From: Shewanella algidipiscicola
GTDB taxonomy: Bacteria; Pseudomonadota; Gammaproteobacteria; Enterobacterales; Shewanellaceae
DNA length: 64,000 bases
Direction: 5' to 3'
Assembly (NCBI RefSeq): GCF_003605125.1
Contig: NZ_QPQT01000011.1
Location: forward strand, 98,539 to 162,538
Made by a program: the position numbers and the translations under genes. Every line of letters begins with the position of its first letter. Position 1 is the first letter of the stretch. The notes below the pieces were generated by a model. It ran no database searches. It worked only from the letters and a program-made list of their open reading frames with translations, and was not told the origin of the DNA. This document shows, piece after piece, positions 28,027 through 35,717 of this stretch.

Positions 28027-28707
28027 ATGGATTGGCAGGCGTTAGGTTTATCGATCAAATTAAGCTCTGTCACTGTGTTGATTCTGATCCCTTTCGCTAT
28101 CTGGGTGGGGCGCTTGTTAGCCTATCATCAATTTCGCGGCAAATCTTGGGTCGAAGCCTTGATCATGGTGCCTTTGGTGTTACCGCCTACCGTTATCGGC
28201 TATTACCTGTTGGTGGGACTTGGCAGTCAGTCTTGGTTAGGCCAGTTGCTACAAAATGTGCTTGGGCAGCAGTTAGTATTCCACTTTTCAGGGCTGGTGG
28301 TCGCCTCGGTGTTAGTCAATATTCCGTTTGCTATTCAGCCCATTCAACGTGCCTTTGAGGCAGTACCCGAAGAGGTGCGTGACGCTGCAGCGTGTTGTGG
28401 TATGAGTCCGTTTAAAGCGTTAACCAAAATTGAGCTGCCCCTCGTATGGCCTGGTGTGCTGACCGCCTTAGTACTCTGTTTTTCGCATGTATTGGGTGAA
28501 TTTGGGGTGGTATTGATGATGGGCGGCAACATTGCCGGTGAAACTAAGACCATCGCCATCTCGATTTATGACAGCGTACAAGCCTTCGATTTTGCCAGTG
28601 CAGGGCAGATGTCGTTGGTATTACTGCTGTTTGCGGTTACGGCGCTGGCGCTGACCACCAGTCTGTCACGCCGCTTAGGAGGCTTAAGTGTCTCAAGACG
28701 TCGCTGA
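28027..28707 (+). CDS. modB: molybdate ABC transporter permease ModB
   Basis: A 226-residue inner-membrane permease with about five helices. The EAA loop reads RDAACCGMSPFKALTKIELPL, the site that docks on the ATPase. LPPTVIGYYLL and FGVVLMMGGNIAGETKT are typical of ModB. The final 20 bases overlap modC. Confidence 0.95.
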   Translation: MDWQALGLSIKLSSVTVLILIPFAIWVGRLLAYHQFRGKSWVEALIMVPLVLPPTVIGYYLLVGLGSQSWLGQLLQNVLGQQLVFHFSGLVVASVLVNIPFAIQPIQRAFEAVPEEVRDAAACCGMSPFKALTKIELPLVWPGVLTALVLCFSHVLGEFGVVLMMGGNIAGETKTIAISIYDSVQAFDFASAGQMSLVLLLFAVTALALTTSLSRRLGGLSVSRRR

Positions 28708-29806
28708 TCTGTATTGCAGGGTTAATCAAACCCAAGAGATAGTGCTCGATGCCGAGTTTACCTGCCGTGCTGGAGAAGTGTTGGCGGTAGTGGGGCCATC
28801 GGGAGGCGGTAAGTCGACGCTACTGCGGATGATCGCCGGATTAGCCAAGCCTCAAGCGGGTGAGATCCGCTACGGTGAGCGTCAGTGGTTTAATAGCCAG
28901 CAGGGCGATTACCTTACCCCACAGCAGCGTCATTTAGGCTATGTGCCGCAACACTTTGGCTTGTTTCCCAATATGACGGCGCTCGAAAATGTGGTGGCTG
29001 CGCTCGATCATATCCCCAAGGCCGAGCGAGTTGAGCGGGCCAAAGATTGGTTAGAGCGAGTCAATTTACACGGTCTACCGGACCGACTCCCGGCTAATTT
29101 GTCGGGCGGTCAACGTCAACGGGTTGCTTTAGCGCGAGCGTTGGCGCGTCAGCCTTCGGTATTGCTGCTTGATGAGCCTTTTTCTGCGGTCGATCGTGAA
29201 ACCCGCGAGCGCCTGTATCTTGAGTTAGCGAGGCTTAAAGAGCAGTTATCGATTCCGGTGATTATGGTCACTCATGATCTCAATGAAGCCCTGTTGCTCG
29301 CCGATAGCATGATTTTAATCAGCCAAGGCGTGTTGTTACAACAAGGCGCTCCCAGAGACGTACTCACCCGGCCACGTAATGAAGCGGTGGCAAAGCAGAT
29401 GGGACTGCGCAATGTGTTTGATGCTGAGGTGGTGGCGCAAGAAGAAGCGCGGCAGATCACTTGGTTGAAGTTTGGTGAGCACCTCATCGCCAGCAGTTAT
29501 TTTGACAGCCTAGATATTGGCTCCACGGTGCGCTGGGTGATCCCCAATCAAGGCATTCGGTTTAACTCCATTGCTAAGGGGCGTCTGTGTCGGAGCTTTA
29601 ACAAGTTGATTATCACAGTGGAGTCGACCTTGGCAATGGGTGAAACCATGCGCATCGTTGCCAGTATCAAGGGGGTAAAACATAGCCTCAATGCCGAGGT
29701 GCCGTTACATTTGGCGCAAAAGCTGGCCCTAGCCCCTGGGGTTGAGACTGAGGTGGCACTGAAATCAGAGCTTATCCATATCTTAGAAACCAGCGTTGCA
29801 GACTAG
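28688..29806 (+). CDS. modC: molybdate ABC transporter ATP-binding protein ModC
   Basis: A 372-residue ATPase. Walker A GPSGGGKST, signature LSGGQRQR, Walker B LLLDEPFSAVD and the H-loop VTHD are all present in the first 230 residues. A C-terminal MOP/TOBE-like domain (from about residue 290) resembles those that bind molybdate. The start is GTG 28688, inside modB, with AGGAGG five bases upstream, which argues for coupled translation. It closes the moa-mod row; no clear terminator is seen after it. Confidence 0.95.
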   Translation: MSQDVADLYCRVNQTQEIVLDAEFTCRAGEVLAVVGPSGGGKSTLLRMIAGLAKPQAGEIRYGERQWFNSQQGDYLTPQQRHLGYVPQHFGLFPNMTALENVVAALDHIPKAERVERAKDWLERVNLHGLPDRLPANLSGGQRQRVALARALARQPSVLLLDEPFSAVDRETRERLYLELARLKEQLSIPVIMVTHDLNEALLLADSMILISQGVLLQQGAPRDVLTRPRNEAVAKQMGLRNVFDAEVVAQEEARQITWLKFGEHLIASSYFDSLDIGSTVRWVIPNQGIRFNSIAKGRLCRSFNKLIITVESTLAMGETMRIVASIKGVKHSLNAEVPLHLAQKLALAPGVETEVALKSELIHILETSVAD

Positions 29807-29918
29807 ATGAACTCCGTAGATTGTATGATCAATGATTAATCTCTTTTCCATCTCTTTTCCATCATAGTGACTCTACAATAGCGCTTATTATGATCGGTGC
29901 GGTAGAGGAGCATAAAAG

Positions 29919-30266
29919 ATGGCTAAAAAACTGACGGGTTCATTAATATTAGCTTGTGTACTGACTTTACCTAGCGTGGTGGCTTATAGCTATGCCAGCT
30001 CATCTGTGGCGCAGACGGCAGCAGAAGCGGCTAAGGCTAAGCCCGATACTCCCGTTGCGCTCACTGGACACTTGGTAAAGAGCCTAGGGGAGGAAAAATA
30101 CCTGTTTAAAGACCACAGCGGTGAGGTCGAAGTCGAAATCGACAATGCCTTATGGCGTGATATTGAGGTGTTGACTAACACCACAGTCACCCTAAAAGGT
30201 GAGGTGGATGATGAATGGCAAGGGGTTGAGATTGAAATTGATGCAATCGATCTCCTAGCAGATTAA
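29919..30266 (+). CDS. YgiW/YdeI-type OB-fold periplasmic protein
   Basis: A 115-residue exported protein with a signal peptide (about residues 1-33) and a bacterial OB-fold domain: VALTGHLVKSLGEEKYLFKDHSGEVEVEID, then a late GEVDDEWQGVEIEID. The family includes E. coli YgiW, next to qseBC, and the Pseudomonas calcium-responsive CarO; both are linked to stress tolerance. Here it heads a group with a PepSY protein and a two-component pair. Family assignment is solid; the function is inferred. Confidence 0.88.
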   Translation: MAKKLTGSLILACVLTLPSVVAYSYASSSVAQTAAEAAKAKPDTPVALTGHLVKSLGEEKYLFKDHSGEVEVEIDNALWRDIEVLTNTTVTLKGEVDDEWQGVEIEIDAIDLLAD

Positions 30267-30328
30267 CACTAGCCCGCAGCTTGTTGCTGGGGTTAAGATA
30301 CCGATATTAAACATTTTATGGAGGAGTT

Positions 30329-30865
30329 ATGGCTCGTTGGTTAATCAGTTTAGTGCTGTTATCTAGTGTCAGTGTTGCTGGGGTTGCCAACGCGAACTCG
30401 ACAGTACTGGAGTTACTATCAGATAGCCAGAGTCTGACGCCGCAGCAGCTGATTGCGCAAGCGGAAAAAAGTTACCCTGGCGTGATTTCAGAATTTGATA
30501 TCGATGTGATTAATGGTGAGCTGATCTATGAAGTGAGTATGATCGACACCCAAGCCGATACCGTCACAGAATTTGAATTTTGGGCTAAAGATGGCAAGCT
30601 TATTAGGCAGAAAGTGGCAACCTTAGAGGCCGACGATCGTGACGAACTGAAAGCAGTGCGCATGATGCAAGAGATGGATCTGGGTTTTTCACAGTTGCTT
30701 AAAACAGCCATGGGCGATAGCACGGCGCATATTGTCGAAGCGCAACTCGATCATGACTTGGGGATCAGTTACCTTGAGCTCAAATTAATTGATCAACATG
30801 GCAAACGTCGCTTGGCGTTTGATATTGAAAACCAGCGGCCTTTGCCCCTACTAAAGTGGGATTAA
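30329..30865 (+). CDS. exported PepSY-domain protein
   Basis: A 178-residue protein with a signal peptide (cleaved near ANA, residue 22). It contains two PepSY-like repeats, one around LIAQAEKSYPGVISEFDID and a second ending in RLAFDIENQRPL. PepSY proteins often sit beside two-component systems and may modulate the sensor or bind metal. The ATG has GGAGG upstream, and the stop is 4 bases before the response regulator, so the genes are probably co-transcribed. Confidence 0.8.
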   Translation: MARWLISLVLLSSVSVAGVANANSTVLELLSDSQSLTPQQLIAQAEKSYPGVISEFDIDVINGELIYEVSMIDTQADTVTEFEFWAKDGKLIRQKVATLEADDRDELKAVRMMQEMDLGFSQLLKTAMGDSTAHIVEAQLDHDLGISYLELKLIDQHGKRRLAFDIENQRPLPLLKWD

Positions 30866-30869
30866 TTGA

Positions 30870-31547
30870 ATGAAAATATTGCTCGTAGAAGATGATGCCA
30901 CCACAATTGATTATGTGGTGAAAGGCTTTACCGAACAGGGGCACAATATTGAAACCGCAAGCGATGGCCATCAAGGTCTGCTGCTTGCCACGAGTATGCA
31001 ATACGATCTGATTATCTTAGACCGTATGTTGCCCCAGCTTGACGGACTCAAGGTATTAGCCGCGCTACGAGCAACGGGTAATCAAACCCCAGTGCTTATC
31101 TTATCGGCCCTTAGCCACGTGGATGAGCGAGTTAAGGGGCTTAGAGCCGGCGGCGATGATTACATGACTAAGCCCTTTGCCTTTTCTGAGCTGTTAGTGC
31201 GTGCAGAAAAACTGATGCAGCGAGGTAACTCTACCCCTGCGCACACCGAATTAGCCGTCGGCAATTTGGTGATGGAACTACTAACGCGTAAAGTGACCTT
31301 AGCTGGCCATGAGATCCTGTTGCAACCAAAAGAATTCCAACTACTTAAGTACTTGATGGAACATCCTAATCAGGTGATCAGTCGTACCTTACTGTTTGAA
31401 GCAGTATGGGACTATCACTTCGATCCGCGCACCAATGTGATTGATGTGCATATTGCTAAGCTGCGTCGCAAGTTTGAAGAGCTTGGTTTTGGTGAATTAA
31501 TCGAAACCGTTCGAGGGGCTGGTTATCGCCTACGTCAAGGGCATTAA
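30870..31547 (+). CDS. OmpR-family response regulator
   Basis: A 225-residue regulator with a receiver domain (acidic pair at residues 8-9, phospho-acceptor Asp51 in LILDRMLP, Lys101 in TKPF) and a winged-helix DNA-binding domain (PKEFQLLKYLMEHPNQVISR, TNVIDVHIAKLRRKF). Its partner kinase begins at its stop codon. It resembles QseB and the Pseudomonas CarR/BqsR group, consistent with the neighbouring YgiW and PepSY genes. DNA targets are unknown. Confidence 0.92.
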   Translation: MKILLVEDDATTIDYVVKGFTEQGHNIETASDGHQGLLLATSMQYDLIILDRMLPQLDGLKVLAALRATGNQTPVLILSALSHVDERVKGLRAGGDDYMTKPFAFSELLVRAEKLMQRGNSTPAHTELAVGNLVMELLTRKVTLAGHEILLQPKEFQLLKYLMEHPNQVISRTLLFEAVWDYHFDPRTNVIDVHIAKLRRKFEELGFGELIETVRGAGYRLRQGH

Positions 31548-32856
31548 GCCTTACCAGAGTAGTGCCTGGCGGATCACTATCATCTTTTCAGGTTTAGTGA
31601 CCCTGATCATCGGCACCTTGCTATTTGGTATGTATCGCCAGCTGATTAACGAGCAAGATCTGCAAACCAATCAGCATTTAGCGGCAGAAAAACAGCGCTA
31701 TCAACAGATGGCGCTGACGCTCGATAGACGCAGTTTTGCGACTCAAATCCGTACCGCCGATCCTAAAACCGCCTTAGTGGTGTGGCGTAGCTCGCTCGAT
31801 CTTGTCGGGGCCTTGAGCCTTATGCCTGACGATATGCCTATTTTGCCTGAAACCCGAGAGTTTCCTATTTTGGCGGGTGGCGCAGACAAGCTGCATATTT
31901 TAACCGGTGGCTTAGTTATCACCCGTTATGGCCCAGTGTTAATTGCCACGCGAACCGACCAGCTAGCGACCCTCATCGAGCGATTTGTGAACGCGGCGAT
32001 CACCGCTCTGATGTTGACCATTGTATTAACCTTAGCCCTAGGTTACTTGTTTTCTAAGGCGATTCTCCGCCGCTTAGTGCAGTACAATCGCTTAAGCCGG
32101 CGCATTGAAAAAGGGGAGTATTCGACACGGTTACCCGTGAGTTGGCGCCAAGATGAATTCGACATGCTGGCGGGTAAGTTTAATGGCGTGCTCGACACGC
32201 TAGAAAACAACCTTAACGCGGTGCGAGGGGCTACCGATAATATCGCGCACGATTTACGCACTCCTTTGTCGCATCTGCGCATGGGGATAGAACAACTGCC
32301 GAATAAGTCGGCCGATGAGCTCGGCGAAGCCTGCGCAATTTTAACTGAAGAGCTGGACGATTGTTTAGCTACCTTTGATGCTATGTTGTCGTTAACTCGT
32401 ATCGAAGAAGGGCAGCAAATTCTCGAGTTACAGCCTCTAAGTCTACAAGCCATGTGTAGTGATTTATATGAGATGGCGGATGCAATGGCGGAGCTTAACG
32501 AGCAAACATTGTCGCTGCAGACCGCTGACGATTATACGGTGATGGGTGATAAATACCTGTTGTTCCAAGCTTTATTTAATCTGGTCGATAATGCGATTAA
32601 GTATGCAGGCCAAGGCGCCAGCGTGCAGATAGTACAGCGTGGCAATCAAGTTCAAATTATCGATAATGGCCCAGGTATTCCGCCAGAGGCGACCGAAAAG
32701 GTGTTTGATCGCTTAGTACGGCTTGATCCAAGTCGTCACCATAAAGGCACCGGGTTAGGGTTATCGCTAGTGAAAGCCATTCTGCAGCGTCATAATGCGC
32801 GTATTACTCTTAGCGACAATCAACCTGGGTTGATTGTCACCATTGAATTCTCCTAA
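31543..32856 (+). CDS. sensor histidine kinase, start codon unusual
   Basis: An inner-membrane kinase of about 437 residues. The N-terminal helix spans RITIIFSGLVTLIIGTLLFG. A short periplasmic region of about 100 residues, a second helix, a HAMP linker, the H-box DNIAHDLRTPLSHL, N-box LVDNAIKYA and G-boxes DNGPGI and GTGLGLS follow. No ATG, GTG or TTG opens the frame before GTG 31597, which would cut the first helix in half. I place the start at ATT 31543, overlapping the regulator's TAA (ATTAA). CTG 31519 is the other option. Confidence 0.85.
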   Translation: MKPYQSSAWRITIIFSGLVTLIIGTLLFGMYRQLINEQDLQTNQHLAAEKQRYQQMALTLDRRSFATQIRTADPKTALVVWRSSLDLVGALSLMPDDMPILPETREFPILAGGADKLHILTGGLVITRYGPVLIATRTDQLATLIERFVNAAITALMLTIVLTLALGYLFSKAILRRLVQYNRLSRRIEKGEYSTRLPVSWRQDEFDMLAGKFNGVLDTLENNLNAVRGATDNIAHDLRTPLSHLRMGIEQLPNKSADELGEACAILTEELDDCLATFDAMLSLTRIEEGQQILELQPLSLQAMCSDLYEMADAMAELNEQTLSLQTADDYTVMGDKYLLFQALFNLVDNAIKYAGQGASVQIVQRGNQVQIIDNGPGIPPEATEKVFDRLVRLDPSRHHKGTGLGLSLVKAILQRHNARITLSDNQPGLIVTIEFS

Positions 32857-32871
32857 TCTACATAGGTCAAT

Positions 32872-33546
32872 ATGTATCAAATCATTGCCGATGAAGTCGA
32901 TTTTTTAGTGATCGACAAGTCGCCCAAGGTGCATTTTCACAGTCAAGATGGTAGCGCCGGCGTGATGGCGCAGATTGAGCTAGATTTAGCGATTAAGCTC
33001 TATTCTGTGCATCGGCTCGACACCATGACCTCAGGGCTATTGTTGTTTGCTAAAAGTAGCCAAGCTGCGGCCCGTTTTACGGCGATGTTTACCGCGCACC
33101 AAATTCAGAAATATTACCTCGCGCTGGCGAAGGGGAAACCTAAGAAGAAGCAGGGCAGTATTGTTGGCGATATGGCAAAGTCGCGCCGTAGCATGTATAA
33201 ATTACTACGTAGCATTGAAAATCCGGCGGTGACGCAGTTTTTTTCGCAGTCGGTTGACGAAGGTCTGCGGCTCTATTTGCTGAAACCATTAAGTGGTAAG
33301 ACGCACCAGTTACGCGTAGCGTTGGCCAGTATCGGTGTGCCTATTTTAGGGGATGAGCTTTATGGTGGCGCGACCGCGGATCGGGGTTACTTACACGCCT
33401 ATGGTTTACATTTTGAGTGGTCAGGAAACATGTATTCTTACTTAGTAGCGCCGACATCGGGTGAATGGTTTGGCCATGAGGCCATTAAGCGTCAGTTACA
33501 CACATGGGCTGAGCCTGAGTTGTTAGCTTGGCCAAAGCAAAAATGA
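32872..33546 (+). CDS. RluA-family RNA pseudouridine synthase
   Basis: A 224-residue pseudouridine synthase. The catalytic aspartate lies in VHRLDTMTSGLLLFAK, and the later motif is KTHQLRVALASIGVPILGDELYGG. It lacks an S4 domain and is short, fitting the RluA-like subfamily seen in Shewanella and Vibrio. The RNA target is not predictable. It begins 15 bases after the kinase stop and may share its transcript. Confidence 0.88.
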   Translation: MYQIIADEVDFLVIDKSPKVHFHSQDGSAGVMAQIELDLAIKLYSVHRLDTMTSGLLLFAKSSQAAARFTAMFTAHQIQKYYLALAKGKPKKKQGSIVGDMAKSRRSMYKLLRSIENPAVTQFFSQSVDEGLRLYLLKPLSGKTHQLRVALASIGVPILGDELYGGATADRGYLHAYGLHFEWSGNMYSYLVAPTSGEWFGHEAIKRQLHTWAEPELLAWPKQK

Positions 33547-33567
33547 TGACAAAAGGAAGAGGCTAAA

Positions 33568-33732
33568 ATGGATACAAATAAATTATTACTGGTGATTATT
33601 GCCATCTTATTGCCCCCAGTTGCCGTATTTTTAAAAAGTGGCGTTGGCCAAGATCTGTTGATCAATGTGATCCTATGTTTGCTATTTTTTATCCCCGGAA
33701 TGCTGCATGCACTCTGGGTAGTGACTAAATGA
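33568..33732 (+). CDS. small Pmp3/YqaE-type membrane protein
   Basis: A 54-residue protein with two hydrophobic helices, LLLVIIAILLPPVAVFL and LLINVILCLLFFIPGMLHALW, the pattern of the Pmp3/UPF0057 family (PPVAVFLK, NxxLxxxxFIPGxxHAxWV). Family members affect membrane potential and salt tolerance in yeast and plants; in bacteria the role is unclear. GGAAGAGG lies upstream of ATG 33568, and a strong terminator follows. Confidence 0.9.
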   Translation: MDTNKLLLVIIAILLPPVAVFLKSGVGQDLLINVILCLLFFIPGMLHALWVVTK

Positions 33733-33750
33733 TAAGCAGATGATGAAAAC

Positions 33751-33778
33751 AAAAGCACAGTTAAGGCTGTGCTTTTTT
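33751..33778 (+). terminator. terminator after the Pmp3-type gene
   Basis: AAAAGCACAG and CTGTGCTTTTTT arms with a TTAAGG loop and a T run. Confidence 0.9.
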
Positions 33779-33853
33779 GTGGGTGATTTTCAGGATAGTT
33801 TTTTTCGTTACTGCCTGATTTTAAATTACTTAACCTTGAAGGTGACTTGCGAT

Positions 33854-33869
33854 TTTGAGTTAGATCACA
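33854..33869 (+). promoter_or_regulatory. candidate CRP site upstream of the DUF2986 gene
   Basis: TTTGAGTTAGATCACA matches the CRP palindrome TGTGATCTAGATCACA at 13 of 16 positions, with a perfect right half. A -10-like TAAAAT follows at 33883. Confidence 0.5.
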
Positions 33870-33920
33870 TAATTTTATGGGGTAAAATTTGGCGCAAAAA
33901 TGTACTGACGCAGCGGTGCG

Positions 33921-33941
33921 AGCTCACAAATGAGCTTTTTT
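33921..33941 (+). terminator. terminator-like hairpin 18 bases before the DUF2986 start
   Basis: AGCTCA and TGAGCT arms with a CAAA loop run into six T. It lies in the leader, so it could act as an attenuator or end an upstream transcript. Confidence 0.5.
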
Positions 33942-33958
33942 GGGGTATACTCGCCGTC

Positions 33959-34114
33959 ATGAATAGAAAGAAAAAAATCAATCAAACCCTGAAAGCTAAG
34001 GCCAAGAAAGCCAATGCTAAGCTGCACCACACGGGGAAGCCTAAGTATATTTCGAAGGCTGAACGTGAGCGTTTAGCGGTTGAGATTGAACATTCATCCG
34101 AAAATGCGTCTTAG
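33959..34114 (+). CDS. small basic protein, DUF2986 family
   Basis: A 51-residue, lysine-rich protein, MNRKKKINQTLKAKAKK at its N terminus and KPKYISKAERERLA in the middle, matching the DUF2986 family of Shewanella and Vibrio. The function is unknown; the charge suggests nucleic acid binding. There is no ribosome site at normal distance before ATG 33959. A TATACT hexamer at 33946-33951 would place the transcription start close to the ATG, so a leaderless message is possible. Confidence 0.75.
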   Translation: MNRKKKINQTLKAKAKKANAKLHHTGKPKYISKAERERLAVEIEHSSENAS

Positions 34115-34387
34115 CACTAAGCGCATAAATTTACCCAATTTCATTTTCCAGTCACTGAGATAATCATCCATTTATAGAAATCGCTCGGATGCGTTGCAGA
34201 GTTACTCTGTTGGCGTATTTGTATAGCGCGTGGCGGTTACCGATTATGCTTAATCAATCGTTAACTCACCAAATGGGATTGTTTTAACCGCGGACTTATT
34301 TTGTTATGAGTTTAGCGCACAAGGTGAGGCCGCGATAGACGCTGTAGTATCGGTCGTTGCGGACGGTTTTGCCGAAATAGGAGTGTT

Positions 34388-35611
34388 ATGAATACTGTTT
34401 ATTCTGTTGGAGAGCTCGAGTCTTTTTTGGTGGCTATTTTAGTCCTCTTTCTCGGTCACTCAGTTAATCGTCATGTATCTGTATTTAAAAAATATAATAT
34501 CCCAGAACCGATTGTGGGTGGTTTAATCATCGCAGCGGTTATCGCCATACTGCATTTTAATCAGATCTCGTTAGAGTTTACGCTGTCGATGCAGAACACC
34601 TTGATGATGATGTTTTTTGCCACAGTAGGATTAGCGGCAAGTTATAAGTTATTGATGAAAGGCGGCACTAAGGTTTTTCTCTTTTTAGGTATCGCCTCTT
34701 TATATATCGTGATTCAAAATGCGGTGGGGGTTGGTATGGCTACCGCGTTAGGGCTAGAACCTCTAATGGGGTTGATTGCAGGGTCAATAACTCTGTCGGG
34801 TGGCCACGGTACGGGTGCCGCTTGGGCGCAAACGTTCTCTGAAAACTACGGCATCAATACCCTTGAGTTTGCGATGGCGGCAGCCACGTTTGGCCTCGTA
34901 ATGGGCGGTATTATTGGTGGCCCTGTTGCACAGCGACTCATCAATAAGCATGGCCTAGTATCCTCTTATGGTGTGGGTGGCAACCATCATAAAGATCACC
35001 CAGATTTAGTGACCTATGATCAGTTAGAAGAAGACCGAGTTACCGCTAAGAGTATTCTTGAGGTGCTGTTTATTTTGCTGCTATGTGTGGGCGGAGCAAA
35101 ATGGTTTAGCTCGTTGGTGAGTATGTTCGAACTCAACTGGTTACGAATGCCTGACTTTGTTTATGCATTGTTTTTTGGCGTGATGATCACCAATATCACT
35201 GAGTTATCGCGTGGCTATAAAATTAATAGCGAAAGCGTAGATGTGATTGGTACCGTGTCTTTATCGCTGTTTTTGGCGATGGCATTGATGAACTTAAAGC
35301 TGTGGGAAATTTTTGACCTCGCGGTGCCGCTATTGATTATTTTACTGATTCAAACGGTAGTGTTAGCGCTATTTGCCTACTTTGTTACCTTTAAACTGAT
35401 GGGCAGTAATTATGATGCCGCAGTAATGGCGGGTGGTCACTGTGGTTTTGGTATGGGGGCGACGCCAACCGCAGTGATGAATATGGGGGCATTAGTCTCG
35501 AGAACAGGGCCTTCGCCACAAGCCTTTATGGTGGTGCCCATTGTTGGTGCTTTCTTTATCGATATCGTCAATGTAGTGATTTTAAAAGGCTATTTGAGCT
35601 TTATCATGTAA
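34388..35611 (+). CDS. gltS: sodium/glutamate symporter GltS
   Basis: A 407-residue inner-membrane carrier importing glutamate with sodium. It has about ten helices in two halves, with the family repeats SITLSGGHGTGAAWAQ and GGHCGFGMGATPTAVMNM in re-entrant regions. The N terminus VGELESFLVAILVLFLG and YNIPEPIVGGL are typical. The ATG follows ATAGGAG. It is monocistronic, convergent with the peptidase gene. Confidence 0.94.
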   Translation: MNTVYSVGELESFLVAILVLFLGHSVNRHVSVFKKYNIPEPIVGGLIIAAVIAILHFNQISLEFTLSMQNTLMMMFFATVGLAASYKLLMKGGTKVFLFLGIASLYIVIQNAVGVGMATALGLEPLMGLIAGSITLSGGHGTGAAWAQTFSENYGINTLEFAMAAATFGLVMGGIIGGPVAQRLINKHGLVSSYGVGGNHHKDHPDLVTYDQLEEDRVTAKSILEVLFILLLCVGGAKWFSSLVSMFELNWLRMPDFVYALFFGVMITNITELSRGYKINSESVDVIGTVSLSLFLAMALMNLKLWEIFDLAVPLLIILLIQTVVLALFAYFVTFKLMGSNYDAAVMAGGHCGFGMGATPTAVMNMGALVSRTGPSPQAFMVVPIVGAFFIDIVNVVILKGYLSFIM

Positions 35612-35653
35612 ACATTAGCATGGCGCGCCATGTTGCTCGCTTTGCTTAAACGA

Positions 35654-35701
35654 CTTAACGACAAACGGCACTTACTCAAGTAAGTGCCGTTTGTCGTTAA
35701 G
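35654..35701. repeat. perfect 23-bp inverted repeat between gltS and the M14 peptidase gene
   Basis: Arms of 23 bases (35654-35676 and 35679-35701) pair perfectly around a 2-base centre. It separates two convergent genes, but neither strand has a T run after it, so it differs from the usual terminators in this window. A second palindrome, CATGGCGCGCCATG, sits at 35619-35632. Confidence 0.75.
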
Positions 35702-35717
35702 CAGTAAGTAGGTGGCT

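Noticed and set aside
31597..32856. Ferrous-iron motif RExxE in the kinase sensor region
   Set aside because: The periplasmic loop was read through and contains no RExxE, so a direct BqsS-type iron sensor was not claimed.
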